The notes beneath the pieces were generated by a model. That model was not told the origin of the DNA. It saw only the letters and a list, made by a program, of their open reading frames with translations, and made no database searches. Positions 27,531 through 40,413 of a stretch of 64,000 bases of DNA are shown piece by piece. Positions within the stretch are counted from its first letter, which is position 1, and each line of letters starts with the position of its first letter. Origin of the DNA: Pohlia nutans (Eukaryota > Streptophyta > Bryopsida > Bryales > Mniaceae). A program made the position numbers and the translations under genes. Location: NCBI GenBank assembly GCA_022496805.1, contig CM040104.1, forward strand, positions 1,108,650 to 1,172,649. Direction: 5' to 3'.

Positions 27531-30500
27531 ATGGCTACATTTGAGGGTGAAGGTGCTAAGGTTGTAGACAAGTTCGATGGCGTCAACTTCCACTTGTGGA
27601 AATTCAAGATGGAAATGGTCATGGCCGAAAAAGAATTGTGGGAGATAGTTGAGGGTAGTGAGGAACCGCCTTCGTCCGACGCCGAGGCTAGGGTACGAAC
27701 TGCGTACACTCGGCGAGAGAAAAAGGCCTTTGCGATTTTGGCTCTAAATCTTTCTGATTCCCAGCTTTCTCATATTCGGTCGTGCAAGACTCCCGCCGAG
27801 GCATGGGCCAAGCTTTGCAATATTCATGAGGCAAAGAGCTTGGTCAATATCTTGTTTTTGAGGCGCAAGTTTTTCACCATCAAGATGGAAGAAAACGACG
27901 ACATGTTGGCGCACATCAACAAAGTCAAGGCTCTTGCGGATCAGCTCAACGGCGCAGACGTCAACATTACCGACGGTGATATCGTTATGACGCTCCTCGA
28001 GAGTTTGCCGCCGTCGTACGAGTATCTTATCGTTGCTATGGAGAGTAGGCCCATTAGCGAGCTCACTCTTGATTATGTGACATCACGGTTGTTGCATGAA
28101 CTCTCGCGGCGCAAAGAGAACGAGACTCGTGGCGATAGCGCGGCGCTTATGGCGAAGCAATCCAAGAGCGGTGCCAGTGGGAGCTCTACAGACAAGGTAT
28201 GCTACTATTGCGGTAAGAAGGGCCACTTGGCAAAATTTTGCTACAAACGCAAGAGAGAGGAAAGTGCCAACAATACAAAGGTCAACGATGCAGGTGATGA
28301 GTACGCATTTATGACTAGCGTCTCTTCTTGTAGTGATGACGGGGACGAGTATGCAATGATGGCAAGTGACGTGTCATGCAATGGTAGTGTGATCGATTGG
28401 ATTGTTGATTCGGGAGCCTCGAGTCACATGGCGCCCATTAGGACTTGTTTCCAATCATATCACGTCATATCTCCAAAGAATGTCATTTTGGGTGATGATA
28501 CGGTTCTTCAAGCCGTGGGTAAAGGATCCATCGTCGTAGACACCGAGGTGAAGGGTCGTGTGAAGACAATTACCATCCATGATGTCCTCCACGTTCCCAA
28601 GTTGAAGGCAAATCTTTTATCGGTGCGACATTTGGTGATGAAGCATTTGCGAGTGGAATTTAGCGACCAAGGGTGTTTTGTGTTGTCCCCAAGTCGTGAG
28701 GAGGTGGCCATTATACACGAAGTCAACGGCTTGTACCAAATCAAGTTTTCCAAGATGCACGCGGCGGAATCCGCAACGTTGGTGCAATCGAGTTCAAACG
28801 AAGACAAGTTGGCGTTGTGGCATCGTCGTCTCGGGCATTTGAATGTCAAGAGTGTGAAAGCACTCCGTGGAATGGTAAGTGGCATGGATCTTGCACAATC
28901 ACACGTCGCACCTAATTCATTCACATGTGAGGGTTGTATTGAAGGCAAGCAACAACGCTCACCGTTTCCAGTTGATGGGGCAACTCGTGCAACCAAGGTT
29001 CTTGAGATTGTGCATTCCGACGTGTGTGGTCCAATGAAGACCACGTCTATGGGGGGTTGCAAGTATTTTGTGACGTTCATTGATGATTTTTCGAGGAAGA
29101 TATGGTTGTATCCGATCAAAGCAAAGAGCGAGTGTTTTGAGAAGTTCAAAGAGTTCAAGGCGTTGGTTGAGAAGCAATCCGAGCACAAGATCAAGGTGTT
29201 TCGATCGGATAATGGCGGCGAGTTCATGTCCAACCAATTTGGAGAGTTATTGAAGAAAGAAGGCATTGCTAGACAAACCACAACGCCATATACACCACAA
29301 CAAAACGGAGTTGCAGAGCGTGCAAATCGAACAATTGTGGAAATGGCAAGGAGTATGTTGCATGCACAAAATTTGGGTTTGGACCTTTGGGCGGAAGCGG
29401 TGGTGACTGCGGTGTACACACGCAACCGATGCCCGACGAGTGCGGTTCAAAACATGACACCAGAGCAAGCGTGGAGTGGGAGGCCACCCCGCGTGGAGCA
29501 CATGCGCACATTTGGATGCATCGCATTTGCAAAGGTACCCGATTCCCAAAGAACCAAACTTGAGGCCAAGGCAACAAAATGTGTGTTTCTTGGATATTGT
29601 GAAGGTACCAAGGCGTACAGGCTCATGTCGCTCGAGACCAAGAAGATCATTCGAGCTCGTGATGTGACATTTTGCGAGAATTCCAAGGTTGAAGACAATT
29701 TGGACGATGGTCCAAGTGGGAGAAGTGGCGATAAACCAGCGATTGTGGACCAATCTTCCAAATCTCCCGTTATTGATATTGTTGATGAAGACGAAGATGA
29801 CGAAAATGGTGGTGATGAGGAACATATTGAGGAGCGACCTTTGAAGACGAAGAATGGCGAGAAAAAGGCACAAGCAACGGCGGTTGAAGACAATGCATCC
29901 TCGAGCGATCGTCGTTATCCAGAGAGAAATCGTAGACCACTTGGCGAGTGGTGGAAGAATCATATTCTCCCTCAAGGTGAGGAGGAGCATGCAAACGTTG
30001 CACTTTTAGATGCTCCATTGACGATTCGTGAAGCGTTGAGTTGTGATGATGCAAACAAGTGGGAGCAAGCCATGCAAGAGGAGTACAAATCGTTGATGGA
30101 CAATGGCACTTGGGAATTGACTCCCCTCCCCAAGAATCGCAACGCTATCGGTTGTAAGTGGGTATTTCGTGCAAAGAGAGATGCAACGGGTGATGTGGTT
30201 CGTTATAAGGCAAGATTGGTGGCAAAGGGCTTTTCACAAATCGAAGGTGTTGATTTTCATGAGACCTTTGCACCGGTCGCGAAATTCACCACTATTCGAT
30301 GCATTTTGGCCATCGGGGCTGCCATGGATTTGGAAATGCATCAAATGGATGTGAAGACGGCGTTCTTGAACGGCGAGTTGGACGAGGACATCTACATGGT
30401 GCAACCCGAAGGATTTGTGCAACGAGGTAATGAGAACCTTATTTGCAAGTTGAACAAGTCATTGTATGGGTTGAAGCAATCTCCACGCGCATGGTATCAA

Positions 30501-31604
30501 AAGATTGACACGTTTCTTGTTCATATCGGGTTCACAAGGAGCATCGCTGATCACAGCTTGTATTTCATGCAAAAGGGGCAACATGTGGTCATCGTGATCA
30601 TATATGTGGATGATTTGATCATCCTTGCAAGTTGTATGAGCTCTTTGAAGGCATTGAAGGCAATGCTTGAGAACGAGTACGAGATGAGTGATCTGGGTGA
30701 GTTGCACTTTTGTTTAGGAGTTGAGTTTGTGCGAGATAGAGCAACACGCACCATAACAATGAATCAAAGCAAGTATGTTATGGATGTTCTCAAACGCTTT
30801 GGCATGGAGGATTGCAAACCGGTTGGCACTCCATTGGATGTGAATTCCAAACTCGTGAAACTCACCGATGAGGAGTATGCATTAGAGGCTCAATCTATGG
30901 TGGATGTGCCATACAAGCAAGCTGTAGGGTCATTGATGTATGCTATGATTGCAACAAGGCCGGACCTTGCGTATCCAATCAGCGTTGTGAGTCAACACAT
31001 GGCAAGGCCGGGTTCAAGTCATTGGGTTGCGGTCAAGAGGATCATGCGGTACTTGAAAGGCACAAGTGATGTGAGGTTGTGTCTTGGAGGTGACAACATT
31101 GTGTTGAGTGGGTATTGTGATGCGGATTATGCGGGTGATACCAATGATCGTAGATCCACCACGGGGTACATGTTCAAAGTTGGATCGGGGGCCGTTTCAT
31201 GGAATAGCAAGCGCCAACAAACCACGGCCACGTCAACGGTTGAGGCGGAGTACATGGCGACGAGCCACGGTACGAAGGAGGCCATTTGGTTGAGGCAACT
31301 AATGGCGGATGTGAGATGCACTCAAGAGGAGGCTACAACAATCATGTGTGACAACCAAGGGAGTATGTCATTGGCGAAGAATCCAACGCATCACTCACGT
31401 ACAAAGCACATTGATGTGCAATATCACTTCATTCGAGAGAAGTTAGAGATGAAGGTGATAGAGTTGAAGTATTGTCCAACGGAGCACATGGTGGCGGACG
31501 TGCTCACAAAGGCTCTTGCGAGAGATCAACATCAAAGACTAGTGGTGGCATTTGGGCTCGAAGGCTTTGGCTATTTGCAAAGTGGGAGTGTTGAAGTAGG
31601 ATGA
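27531..31604 (+). CDS. Copia gag-pol polyprotein, element I (intact, 1357 aa)
   Basis: All motifs are as in A. Private replacements are NSFTCEGC in the integrase zinc region, ENLICKL in RT, a Q for R in the ALARDQHQRL tail, and YLQSGS. None touches a catalytic residue. With short, nearly identical LTRs and an intact frame, this copy is a plausible source of functional proteins. The start is the ATG of MATFEGEG and the stop lies within the 3' LTR. Confidence 0.93.
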   Translation: MATFEGEGAKVVDKFDGVNFHLWKFKMEMVMAEKELWEIVEGSEEPPSSDAEARVRTAYTRREKKAFAILALNLSDSQLSHIRSCKTPAEAWAKLCNIHEAKSLVNILFLRRKFFTIKMEENDDMLAHINKVKALADQLNGADVNITDGDIVMTLLESLPPSYEYLIVAMESRPISELTLDYVTSRLLHELSRRKENETRGDSAALMAKQSKSGASGSSTDKVCYYCGKKGHLAKFCYKRKREESANNTKVNDAGDEYAFMTSVSSCSDDGDEYAMMASDVSCNGSVIDWIVDSGASSHMAPIRTCFQSYHVISPKNVILGDDTVLQAVGKGSIVVDTEVKGRVKTITIHDVLHVPKLKANLLSVRHLVMKHLRVEFSDQGCFVLSPSREEVAIIHEVNGLYQIKFSKMHAAESATLVQSSSNEDKLALWHRRLGHLNVKSVKALRGMVSGMDLAQSHVAPNSFTCEGCIEGKQQRSPFPVDGATRATKVLEIVHSDVCGPMKTTSMGGCKYFVTFIDDFSRKIWLYPIKAKSECFEKFKEFKALVEKQSEHKIKVFRSDNGGEFMSNQFGELLKKEGIARQTTTPYTPQQNGVAERANRTIVEMARSMLHAQNLGLDLWAEAVVTAVYTRNRCPTSAVQNMTPEQAWSGRPPRVEHMRTFGCIAFAKVPDSQRTKLEAKATKCVFLGYCEGTKAYRLMSLETKKIIRARDVTFCENSKVEDNLDDGPSGRSGDKPAIVDQSSKSPVIDIVDEDEDDENGGDEEHIEERPLKTKNGEKKAQATAVEDNASSSDRRYPERNRRPLGEWWKNHILPQGEEEHANVALLDAPLTIREALSCDDANKWEQAMQEEYKSLMDNGTWELTPLPKNRNAIGCKWVFRAKRDATGDVVRYKARLVAKGFSQIEGVDFHETFAPVAKFTTIRCILAIGAAMDLEMHQMDVKTAFLNGELDEDIYMVQPEGFVQRGNENLICKLNKSLYGLKQSPRAWYQKIDTFLVHIGFTRSIADHSLYFMQKGQHVVIVIIYVDDLIILASCMSSLKALKAMLENEYEMSDLGELHFCLGVEFVRDRATRTITMNQSKYVMDVLKRFGMEDCKPVGTPLDVNSKLVKLTDEEYALEAQSMVDVPYKQAVGSLMYAMIATRPDLAYPISVVSQHMARPGSSHWVAVKRIMRYLKGTSDVRLCLGGDNIVLSGYCDADYAGDTNDRRSTTGYMFKVGSGAVSWNSKRQQTTATSTVEAEYMATSHGTKEAIWLRQLMADVRCTQEEATTIMCDNQGSMSLAKNPTHHSRTKHIDVQYHFIREKLEMKVIELKYCPTEHMVADVLTKALARDQHQRLVVAFGLEGFGYLQSGSVEVG

Positions 31605-31906
31605 TTGCGTGGGCTGAAGTTGCTCATAGCCATGCGCATTAGCTAGAGTAGATGATGCGAATGAGCTAGACTTGTAACTAGAGAAGTGATACTAGTTAGA
31701 AGTAATGAGAATTGGGTCTCCCAAGTGATATGGGCTGATCCTAGTGTACTAGGAGTGGAGTATGGGCTGATGTCCCATATGGTTTGCCAAGGGGACTCCC
31801 TTGGGTGTGCTACTTAAGAGGGGCAGCCCATGAGTAAAGATTATCTCTTTCCTATGCATTCCAAGTGTTTGTGTGAGGCTTTGGCATTCTAATCTAACCT
31901 TCAATA
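31589..31906 (+). repeat. 3' LTR of I
   Basis: 318 bp, followed directly by the second AGTTT of the target duplication. Confidence 0.93.
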
Positions 31907-31911
31907 AGTTT

Positions 31912-34900
31912 TTCACCATCAAGATGGAAGAAAACGACGACATGTTGGCGCACATCAACAAAGTCAAGGCTCTTGCGGATCAGCTCAACGGCGCAGACGT
32001 CAACATTACCGACGGTGATATCGTTATGACGCTCCTCGAGAGTTTGCCGCCGTCGTACGAGTATCTTATCGTTGCTATGGAGAGTAGGCCCATTAGCGAG
32101 CTCACTCTTGATTATGTGACATCACGGTTGTTGCATGAACTCTCGCGGCGCAAAGAGAACGAGACTCGTGGCGATAGCGCGGCGCTTATGGCGAAGCAAT
32201 CCAAGAGCGGTGCCAGTGGGAGCTCTACAGACAAGGTATGCTACTATTGCGGTAAGAAGGGCCACTTGGCAAAATTTTGCTACAAACGCAAGAGAGAAGA
32301 AAGTGCCAACAATACAAAGGTCAACGATGCAGGTAATGAGTACGCATTTATGACTAGCGTCTCTTCTTGTAGTAATGACGGGGACGAGTATGCAATGATG
32401 GCAAGTGACGTGTCATGCAATGGTAGTGTGATCGATTGGATTGTTGATTCGGGAGCCTCGAGTCACATGGCGCCCATTAGGACTTGTTTCCAATCATATC
32501 ACGTCATATCTCCAAAGAATGTCATTTTGGGTGATGATACGGTTCTTCAAGCCGTGGGTAAAGGATCCATCGTCGTAGACACCGAGGTGAAGGGTCGTGT
32601 GAAGACAATCACCATCCATGATGTCCTCCACGTTCCCAAGTTGAAGGCAAATCTTTTATCGGTGCGACATTTGGTGATGAAGCATTTGCGAGTGGAATTT
32701 AGCGACCAAGGGTGTTTTGTGTTGTCTCCAAGTCGTGAGGAGGTGGCCATTATACACGAAGTCAACGGCTTGTACCAAATCAAGTTTTCCAAGATGCACG
32801 CGGCGGAATCCGCAACGTTGGTGCAATCGAGTTCAAACGAAGACAAGTTGGCGTTGTGGCATCGTCGTCTCGGGCATTTGAATGTCAAGAGTGTGAAAGC
32901 ACTCCGTGGAATGGTAAGTGGCATGGATCTTGCACAATCACACGTCGCACCTAGTTCATTCACATGTGAGGGTTGTATTGAAGGCAAACAACAACGCTCA
33001 CCGTTTCCAGTTGATGGGGCAACTCGTGCAACCAAGGTTCTTGAGATTGTGCATTCCGACGTGTGTGGTCCAATGAAGACCACGTCTATGGGGGGTTGCA
33101 AGTATTTTGTGACGTTCATTGATGATTTTTCGAGGAAGATATGGTTGTATCCGATCAAAGCAAAGAGCGAGTGTTTTGAGAAGTTCAAAGAGTTCAAGGC
33201 GTTGGTTGAGAAGCAATCCGAGCACAAGATCAAGGTGTTTCGATCGGATAATGGCGGCGAGTTCTTGTCCAACCAATTTGGAGAGTTATTGAAGAAAGAA
33301 GGCATTGCTAGACAAACCACAACGCCATATACACCACAACAAAACGGAGTTGCAGAGCGTGCAAATCGAACAATTGTGGAAATGGCAAGGAGTATGTTGC
33401 ATGCACAAAATTTGGGTTTGGACCTTTGGGCGGAAGCGGTGGTGACTGCGGTGTACACACGCAACCGATGCCCGACGAGTGCGGTTCAAAACATGACACC
33501 AGAGCAAGCGTGGAGTGGGAGGCCTCCCCGCGTGGAGCACATGCGCACATTTGGATGCATCGCATTTGCAAAGGTACCCGATTCTCAAAGAACCAAACTT
33601 GAGGCCAAGGCAACAAAATGTGTGTTTCTTGGATATTGTGAAGGTACCAAGGCGTACAGGCTCATGTCGCTCGAGACCAAGAAGATCATTCGAGCTCGTG
33701 ATGTGACATTTTGCGAGAATTCCAAGGTTGAAGACAATTTGGACGATGGTCCAAGTGGGAGAAGTGGCGATAAACCAGCGATTGTGGACCAATCTTCCAA
33801 ATCTCCCGTTATTGATATTGTTGATGAAGACGAAGATGACGAAGATGGTGGTGATGACGAACATATTGAGGAGCGACCTTTGAAGACGAAGAATGGCGAC
33901 AAAAAGGCACAAGCAACGGCGGTTGAAGACAATGCATCCTCGAGCGATCGTCGTTATCCAGAGAGAAATCGTAGACCACTTGGCGAGTGGTGGAAGAATC
34001 ATATTCTCCCTCAAGGTGAGGAGGAGCATGCAAACGTTGCACTTTTAGATGCTCCATTGACGATTCGTGAAGCGTTGAGTTGTGATGATGCAAACAAGTG
34101 GGAGCAAGCCATGCAAGAGGAGTACAAATCGTTGATGGACAATGGCACTTGGGAATTGACTCCCCTCCCCAAGAATCGCAACGCTATCGGTTGTAAGTGG
34201 GTATTTCGTGCAAAGAGAGATGCAACGGGTGATGTGGTTCGTTATAAGGCAAGATTGGTGGCAAAGGGCTTTTCACAAATCGAAGGTGTTGATTTTCATG
34301 AGACCTTTGCACCGGTGGCGAAATTCACCACTATTCGATGCATTTTGGCCATCGGGGCTGCCATGGATTTGGAAATGCATCAAATGGATGTGAAGACGGC
34401 GTTCTTGAACGGCGAGTTGGACGAGGACATCTACATGGTGCAACCCGAAGGATTTGTGCAACGAGGTAATGAGAACCTTGTTTGCAAGTTGAACAAGTCA
34501 TTGTATGGGTTGAAGCAATCTCCACGCGCATGGTATCAAAAGATTGACACGTTTCTTGTTCATATCGGGTTCACAAGGAGCATCGCTGATCACAGCTTGT
34601 ATTTCATGCAAAAGGGGCAACATGTGGTCATCGTGATCATATATGTGGATGATTTGATCATCCTTGCAAGTTGTATGAGCTCTTTGAAGGCATTGAAGGC
34701 AATGCTTGAGAACGAGTACGAGATGAGTGATCTCGGTGAGTTGCACTTTTGTTTAGGAGTTGAGTTTGTGCGAGATAGAGCAACACGCACCATAACAATG
34801 AATCAAAGCAAGTATGTTATGGATGTTCTCAAACGCTTTGGCATGGAGGATTGCAAACCGGTTGGCACTCCATTGGATGTGAATTCCAAACTCGTGAAAC

Positions 34901-35643
34901 TCACCGATGAGGAGTATGCATTAGAGGCTCAATCTATGGTGGATGTGCCATACAAGCAAGCTGTAGGGTCATTGATGTATGCTATGATTGCAACAAGGCC
35001 GGACCTTGCGTATCCAATCAGCGTTGTGAGTCAACACATGGCAAGACCGGGTTCAAGTCATTGGGTTGCGGTCAAGAGGATCATGCGGTACTTGAAAGGC
35101 ACAAGTGATGTGAGGTTGTGTCTTGGAGGTAACAACATTGTGTTGAGTGGGTATTGTGATGCGGATTATGCGGGTGATACCAATGATCGTAGATCCACCA
35201 CGGGGTACATGTTCAAAGTTGGATCGGGGGCCGTTTCATGGAATAGCAAGCGCCAACAAACCACGGCCACGTCAACGGTTGAGGCGGAGTACATGGCGAC
35301 GAGCCACGGTACGAAGGAGGCCATTTGGTTGAGGCAACTAATGGCGGATGTGAGATGCACTCAAGAGGAGGCTACAACAATCATGTGTGACAACCAAGGG
35401 AGTATGTCATTGGCGAAGAATCCAACGCATCACTCACGTACAAAGCACATTGATGTGCAATATCACTTCATTCGAGAGAAGTTAGAGATGAAGGTGATAG
35501 AGTTGAAGTATTGTCCAACGGAGCACATGGTGGCGGACGTGCTGACAAAGGCTCTTGCGAGAGATCGACATCAAAGACTAGTGGTGGCATTTGGGCTCCA
35601 AGGCTTTGGCTATCCGCAAAGTGGGAGTGTTGAAGTAGGATGA
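31912..35643 (+). pseudogene. gag-pol remainder of H (frame otherwise open)
   Basis: It continues gag from the FTIKMEE segment through protease, integrase, RT and RNase H to the stop in the 3' LTR. An apparent start 39 bases upstream lies in the LTR of I and is not real. Distinguishing residues are GNEYAF, CSNDGDEY, GGEFLSN, GDDEH, NGDKK and GGNNIVL. GDDEH and NGDKK recur only in P. The enzymatic motifs are intact, so H was probably functional until I inserted. Confidence 0.9.
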
Positions 35644-35945
35644 TTGCGTGGGCTGAAGTTGCTCATAGCCATGCGCATTAGCTAGAGTAGATGATGCGAA
35701 TGAGCTAGACTAGCAACTAGAGAAGTGGTACTAGTTAGAGATAATGAGAATTGGGTCTCCCAAGTGATATGGGCTGATCCTAGTGTACTAGGAGTGGAGT
35801 ATGGGCTGATGTCCCATATGGTTTGCCAAGGGAACTCCCTTGGGTGTACTACTTAAGAGGGGCAGCCCATGAGTAAAGATCATCTCTTTCCTATGCATTC
35901 CAAGTGTTTGTGTGAGGCTTTGGCATTCTAATCTAACCTTCAATA
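35628..35945 (+). repeat. 3' LTR of H
   Basis: 318 bp of the GAGATAATG subtype, followed by TGAAG at 35946-35950. Confidence 0.93.
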
Positions 35946-36244
35946 TGAAGCACAGGGGTGCTGATTTGAGTGGATTTGAGCCAACGAGTGCGCAATTCTC
36001 CTAGTTAGGGTGTTGTGGTATGATCTTGTGCAAATTCACTAAGAACCATCACGATTGACGGTTGTGAGGTTGATGTGTAGCACAAAGGTGCTGATTTAGT
36101 GTTTGGAATTAGTTTGGAGGCATAAGAAGCACGCACGTGTGCAATTTGCTTCACAAATCACAAAATTGTCAAAAATCATAAAAACAATTTTTCTTAGCTT
36201 TCTAGGGGCTGAATTTTGTGAGCGTACGTCCTTCAATCAAGGAT

Positions 36245-36805
36245 ATGGCTACATTTGAGGGTGAAGGTGCTAAGGTTGTAGACAAGTTGGATGGCGTCAA
36301 CTTCTACTTGTGGAAATTCAAGATGGAAATGGTCATGGCCGAAAAAGAATTGTGGGAGATAGTTGAGGGTAGTGAGGAACCGCCTTCGTCCGACGCCGAG
36401 GCTAGGGTACGAACTGCGTACACTCGGCGAGAGAAAAAGGCCTTTGCGATTTTGGCTCTTAATCTTTCTGATTCCCAGCTTTCTCATATTCGGTCGTGCA
36501 AGACTCCCGCCGAGGCATGGGCCAAGCTTTGCAATATTCATGAGGGAAAGAGCTTGGTCAATATCTTGTTTTTGAGGCGCAAGTTTTTCACCATCAAGAT
36601 GGAAGAAAACGACGACATGTTGGCGCACATCAACAAAGTGAAGGCTCTTGCGGATCAGCTCAACGGCGCAGACGTCAACATTACCGACGGTGATATCGTT
36701 ATGACGCTCCTCGAGAGTTTGCCGCCGTCGTACGAGTATCTTATCGTTGCTATGGAGAGTAGGCCCATTAGCGAGCTCACTCTTGATTATGTGACATCAC
36801 GGTTG
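36245..36805 (+). pseudogene. gag N-terminal part of G, cut by J
   Basis: 187 codons run from MATFEGEG to YVTSRL. It carries KLDGVNFYLW (F-to-L and H-to-Y) and HEGKSL, which are private changes. The CCHC knuckle and everything downstream are missing, because the minus-strand LTR of J begins at 36806 after GGTTG. Confidence 0.9.
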
Positions 36806-37123
36806 TATTGAAGGTTAGATTAGAATGCCAAAGCCTCACACAAACACTTGGAATGCATAGGAAAGAGATGATCTTTACTCATGGGCTGCCCCTCTTAAGT
36901 AGTACACCCAAGGGAGTCCCCTTGGCAAACCATATGGGACATCAGCCCATACTCCACTCCTAGTACACTAGGATCAGCCCATATCACTTGGGAGACCCAA
37001 TTCTCATTATCTCTAACTAGTACCACTTCTCTAGTTGCTAGTCTAGCTCATTCGCATCATCTACTCTACCTAATGCGCATGGCTATGAGCAACTTCAGCC
37101 CACGCAATCATCCTACTTCAACA
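36806..37123 (-). repeat. 3' LTR of J
   Basis: 318 bp, TATTGAAGG to CTTCAACA, with ATTATCTC and the private CTCTACCTAATG. Confidence 0.93.
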
Positions 37124-40100
37124 CTCCCACTTTGCGAATAGCCAAAGCCTTCGAGCCCAAATGCCACCACTAGTCTTTGATGTCGATCTCTCGCAAGAGC
37201 CTTTGTCAGCACGTCCGCCACCATGTGCTCCGTTGGACAATACTTCAACTCTATCACCTTCATCTCTAACTTCTCTCGAATGAAGTGATATTGCACATCA
37301 ATGTGCTTTGTACGTGAGTGATGCGTTGGATTCTTCGCCAATGACATACTCCCTTGGTTGTCACACATGATTGTTGTAGCCTCCTCTTGAGTGCATCTCA
37401 CATCCGCCATTAGTTGCCTCAACCAAATGGCCTCCTTCGTACCGTGGCTCGTCGCCATGTACTCCGCCTCAACCGTTGACGTGGCCGTGGTTTGTTGGCG
37501 CTTGCTATTCCATGAAACGGCCCCCGATCCAACTTTGAACATGTACCCCGTGGTGGATCTACGATCATTGGTATCACCCGCATAATCCGCATCACAATAC
37601 CCACTCAACACAATGTTGTCACCTCCAAGACACAACCTCACATCACTTGTGCCTTTCAAGTACCGCATGATCCTCTTGACCGCAACCCAATGACTTGAAC
37701 CCGGTCTTGCCATGTGTTGACTCACAACGCTGATTGGATACGCAAGGTCCGGCCTTGTTGCAATCATAGCATACATCAATGACCCTACAGCTTGCTTGTA
37801 TGGCACATCCACCATAGATTGAGTCTCTAATGCATACTCCTCATCGGTGAGTTTCACGAGTTTGGAATTCACATCCAATGGAGTGCCAACCGGTTTGCAA
37901 TCCTCCATGCCAAAGCGTTTGAGAACATCCATAACATACTTGCTTTGATTCATTGTTATGGTGCGTGTTGCTCTATCTCGCACAAACTCAACTCCTAAAC
38001 AAAAGTGCAACTCACCCAGATCACTCATCTCGTACTCGTTCTCAAGCATTGCCTTCAATGCCTTCAAAGAGCTGATACAACTTGCAAGGATGATCAAATC
38101 ATCCACATATATGATCACGATGACCACATGTTGCCCCTTTTGCATGAAATATAAGCTGTGATCAGCGATGCTCCTTGTGAACCCGATATGAACAAGAAAC
38201 GTGTCAATCTTTTGATACCATGCGCGTGGAGATTGCTTCAACCCATACAATGACTTGTTCAACTTGCAAACAAGGTTCTCATTACCTCGTTGCACAAATC
38301 CTTCGGGTTGTACCATGTAGATGTCCTGGTCCAACTCGCCGTTCAAGAACGCCGTCTTCACATCCATTTGATGCATTTCCAAATCCATGGCAGCCCCGAT
38401 GGCCAAAATGCATCGAATAGTGGTGAATTTCGCCACCGGTGCAAAGGTCTCATGAAAATCAACACCTTCGATTTGTGAAAAGCCCTTTGCCACCAATCTT
38501 GCCTTATAACGAACCACATCACCCGTTGCATCTCTCTTTGCACGAAATACCCACTTACAACCGATAGCGTTGCGATTCTTGGGGAGGGGAGTCAATTCCC
38601 AAGTGCCATTGTCCATCAACGATTTGTACTCCTCTTGCATGGCTTGCTCCCACTTGTTTGCATCATCACAACTCAACGCTTCACGAATCGTCAATGGAGC
38701 ATCTAAAAGTGCAACGTTTGCATGCTCCTCCTCACCTTGAGGGAGAATATGATTCTTCCACCACTCGCCAAGTGGTCTACGATTTCTCTCTGGATAACGA
38801 CGATCGCTCGCGGATGCATTGTCTTCAACCGCCGTTGCTTGTGCCTTTTTCTCGCCATTCTTCGTCTTCAATGGTGGCTCCTCAATATGTTTCTCATCAC
38901 CACCATCTTCGTCCGCCTCGTCTTCATCAACAATATCAATAACGGGAGATTTGGAAGATTGGTCCACAATCGCCGGTTTATCGCCACTTCTCCCACTTGG
39001 ACCATCGTCCAAATTGTCTTCAACCTTGGAATTCTCGCAAAATGTCACATCACGAGCTCGAATGATCTTCTTGGTCTCGAGCGACATGAGCCTGTACGCC
39101 TTGGTACCTTCACAATATCCAAGAAACACACATTTTGTTGCCTTGGCCTCAAGTTTGGTTCTTTGAGAATCGGGTACCTTTGCAAATGCGATGCATCCAA
39201 ATGTGCGCATGTGCTCCACGCGGGGTGGCCTCCCACTCCACGCTTGCTCTGGTGTCATGTTTTGAACCGCACTCGTCGGGCATCGGTTGCGTGTGTACAC
39301 CGCAGTCACCACCGCTTCCGCCCAAAGGTCCAAACCCAAATTTTGTGCATGCAACATACTCCTTGCCAGTTCCACAATTGTTCGATTTGCACGCTCTGCA
39401 ACTCCGTTTTGTTGTGGTGTATATGGCGTTGTGGTTTGTCTAGCAATGCCTTCTTTCTTCAATAACTCTCCAAATTGGTTGGACATGAACTCGCCGCCAT
39501 TATCCGATCGAAACACCTTGATCTTGTGCTCGGATTGCTTCTCAACCAACGCCTTGAACTCTTTGAACTTCTCAAAACACTCGCTCTTTGCTTTGATCGG
39601 ATACAACCATATCTTCCTCGAAAAATCATCAATGAACGTCACAAAATACTTGCAACCCCCCATAGACGTGGTCTTCATTGGACCACACACGTCGGAATGC
39701 ACAATCTCAAGAACCTTGGTTGCACGAGTTGCCCCATCAACTGGAAACGGTGAGCGTTGTTGCTTGCCTTCAATACAACCCTCACATGTGAATGAACTAG
39801 GTGCGACGTGTGATTGTGCAAGATCCATGCCACTTACCATTCCACGCAGTGCTTTCACACTCTTGACATTCAAATGCCCGAGACGACGATGCCACAATGC
39901 CAACTTGTCTTCGTTTGAACTCGATTGCACCAACGTTGCGGATTCCGCCGCGTGCATCTTGGAAAACTTGATTTGGTACAAGCCGTTGACTTCGTGTATA
40001 ATGGCCACCTCCTCACGACTTGGGGACAACACAAAACACCCTTGGTCGCTAAATTCCACTCGCAAATGCTTCATCACCAAATGTCGCACCGATAAAAGAT

Positions 40101-40413
40101 TTGCCTTCAACTTGGGAACGTGGAGGACATCATGGATGGTAATTGTCTTCACACGACCCTTCACCTCAGTGTCTACGACGATGGATCCTTTACCCACGGC
40201 TTGAAGAACCGTATCATCACCCAAAATGACATTCTTTGGAGATATGACGTGATATGATTGGAAACAAGTCCTAATGGGCGCCATGTGACTCGAGGCTCCC
40301 GAATCAACAATCCAATCGATCACACTACCATTGCATGACACGTCACTTGCCATCATTGCATACTCGTCCCCGCCATCACTACAAGTAGAGACGCTAGTCA
40401 TAAATGCGTACTC
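37108..40413 (-). pseudogene. gag-pol of J, C-terminal 1102 codons, interrupted by K
   Basis: It covers the end of gag, protease, integrase, RT and RNase H to the stop. The acidic linker reads EADEDGGDEKHIEEPPL, and other private residues are ELARSML, GELDQDIY, SCISSLK and ALETQS. The active-site residues DSGAS, DDE, YVDD and RNase H D/E/D are retained. K starts at 40414. The missing N-terminus is at 46076-46843. Confidence 0.9.

Larger units (their letters stand above)
26231..31906 (+). mobile_element. Family-1 Copia element I, full length (5676 bp)
   Basis: It is inserted in the gag of H with a perfect duplication, AGTTT (26226-26230 and 31907-31911). The LTRs differ at about three positions (for example GAGTTGCAAC versus GACTTGTAAC, GTGGTAC versus GTGATAC). 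It is the innermost of the three-level plus-strand nest G-H-I, so it is the youngest of the three. Confidence 0.95.
24579..35945 (+). mobile_element. Family-1 Copia element H, full length, split by I
   Basis: It is inserted in the leader of G with a perfect 5-bp duplication, TGAAG (24574-24578 and 35946-35950). Without I it is 5686 bp. The LTRs differ only at an AT/TA swap (CATATGCTAG versus CATTAGCTAG). The leader has seven 10-bp units, the most in the window. It belongs to the GTTAGAGATAATG LTR subtype. Confidence 0.93.
23604..36805 (+). mobile_element. Family-1 Copia element G, 5' part, split by H
   Basis: It is present as 23604-24578 (LTR, primer site, two-thirds of the leader) and 35951-36805 (rest of leader, gag start). 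H sits between, with TGAAG on both sides. G is cut at 36805 by J and its 3' part is missing. Its leader lacks about 20 bp of the GAATTCGAGCTTTGG region present in other copies. Confidence 0.88.

Noticed and set aside
31873..35643. A 1256-codon ORF starting in the 3' LTR of I
   Set aside because: The first 13 codons are LTR; the real frame is the continuation of the gag of H after insertion of I.
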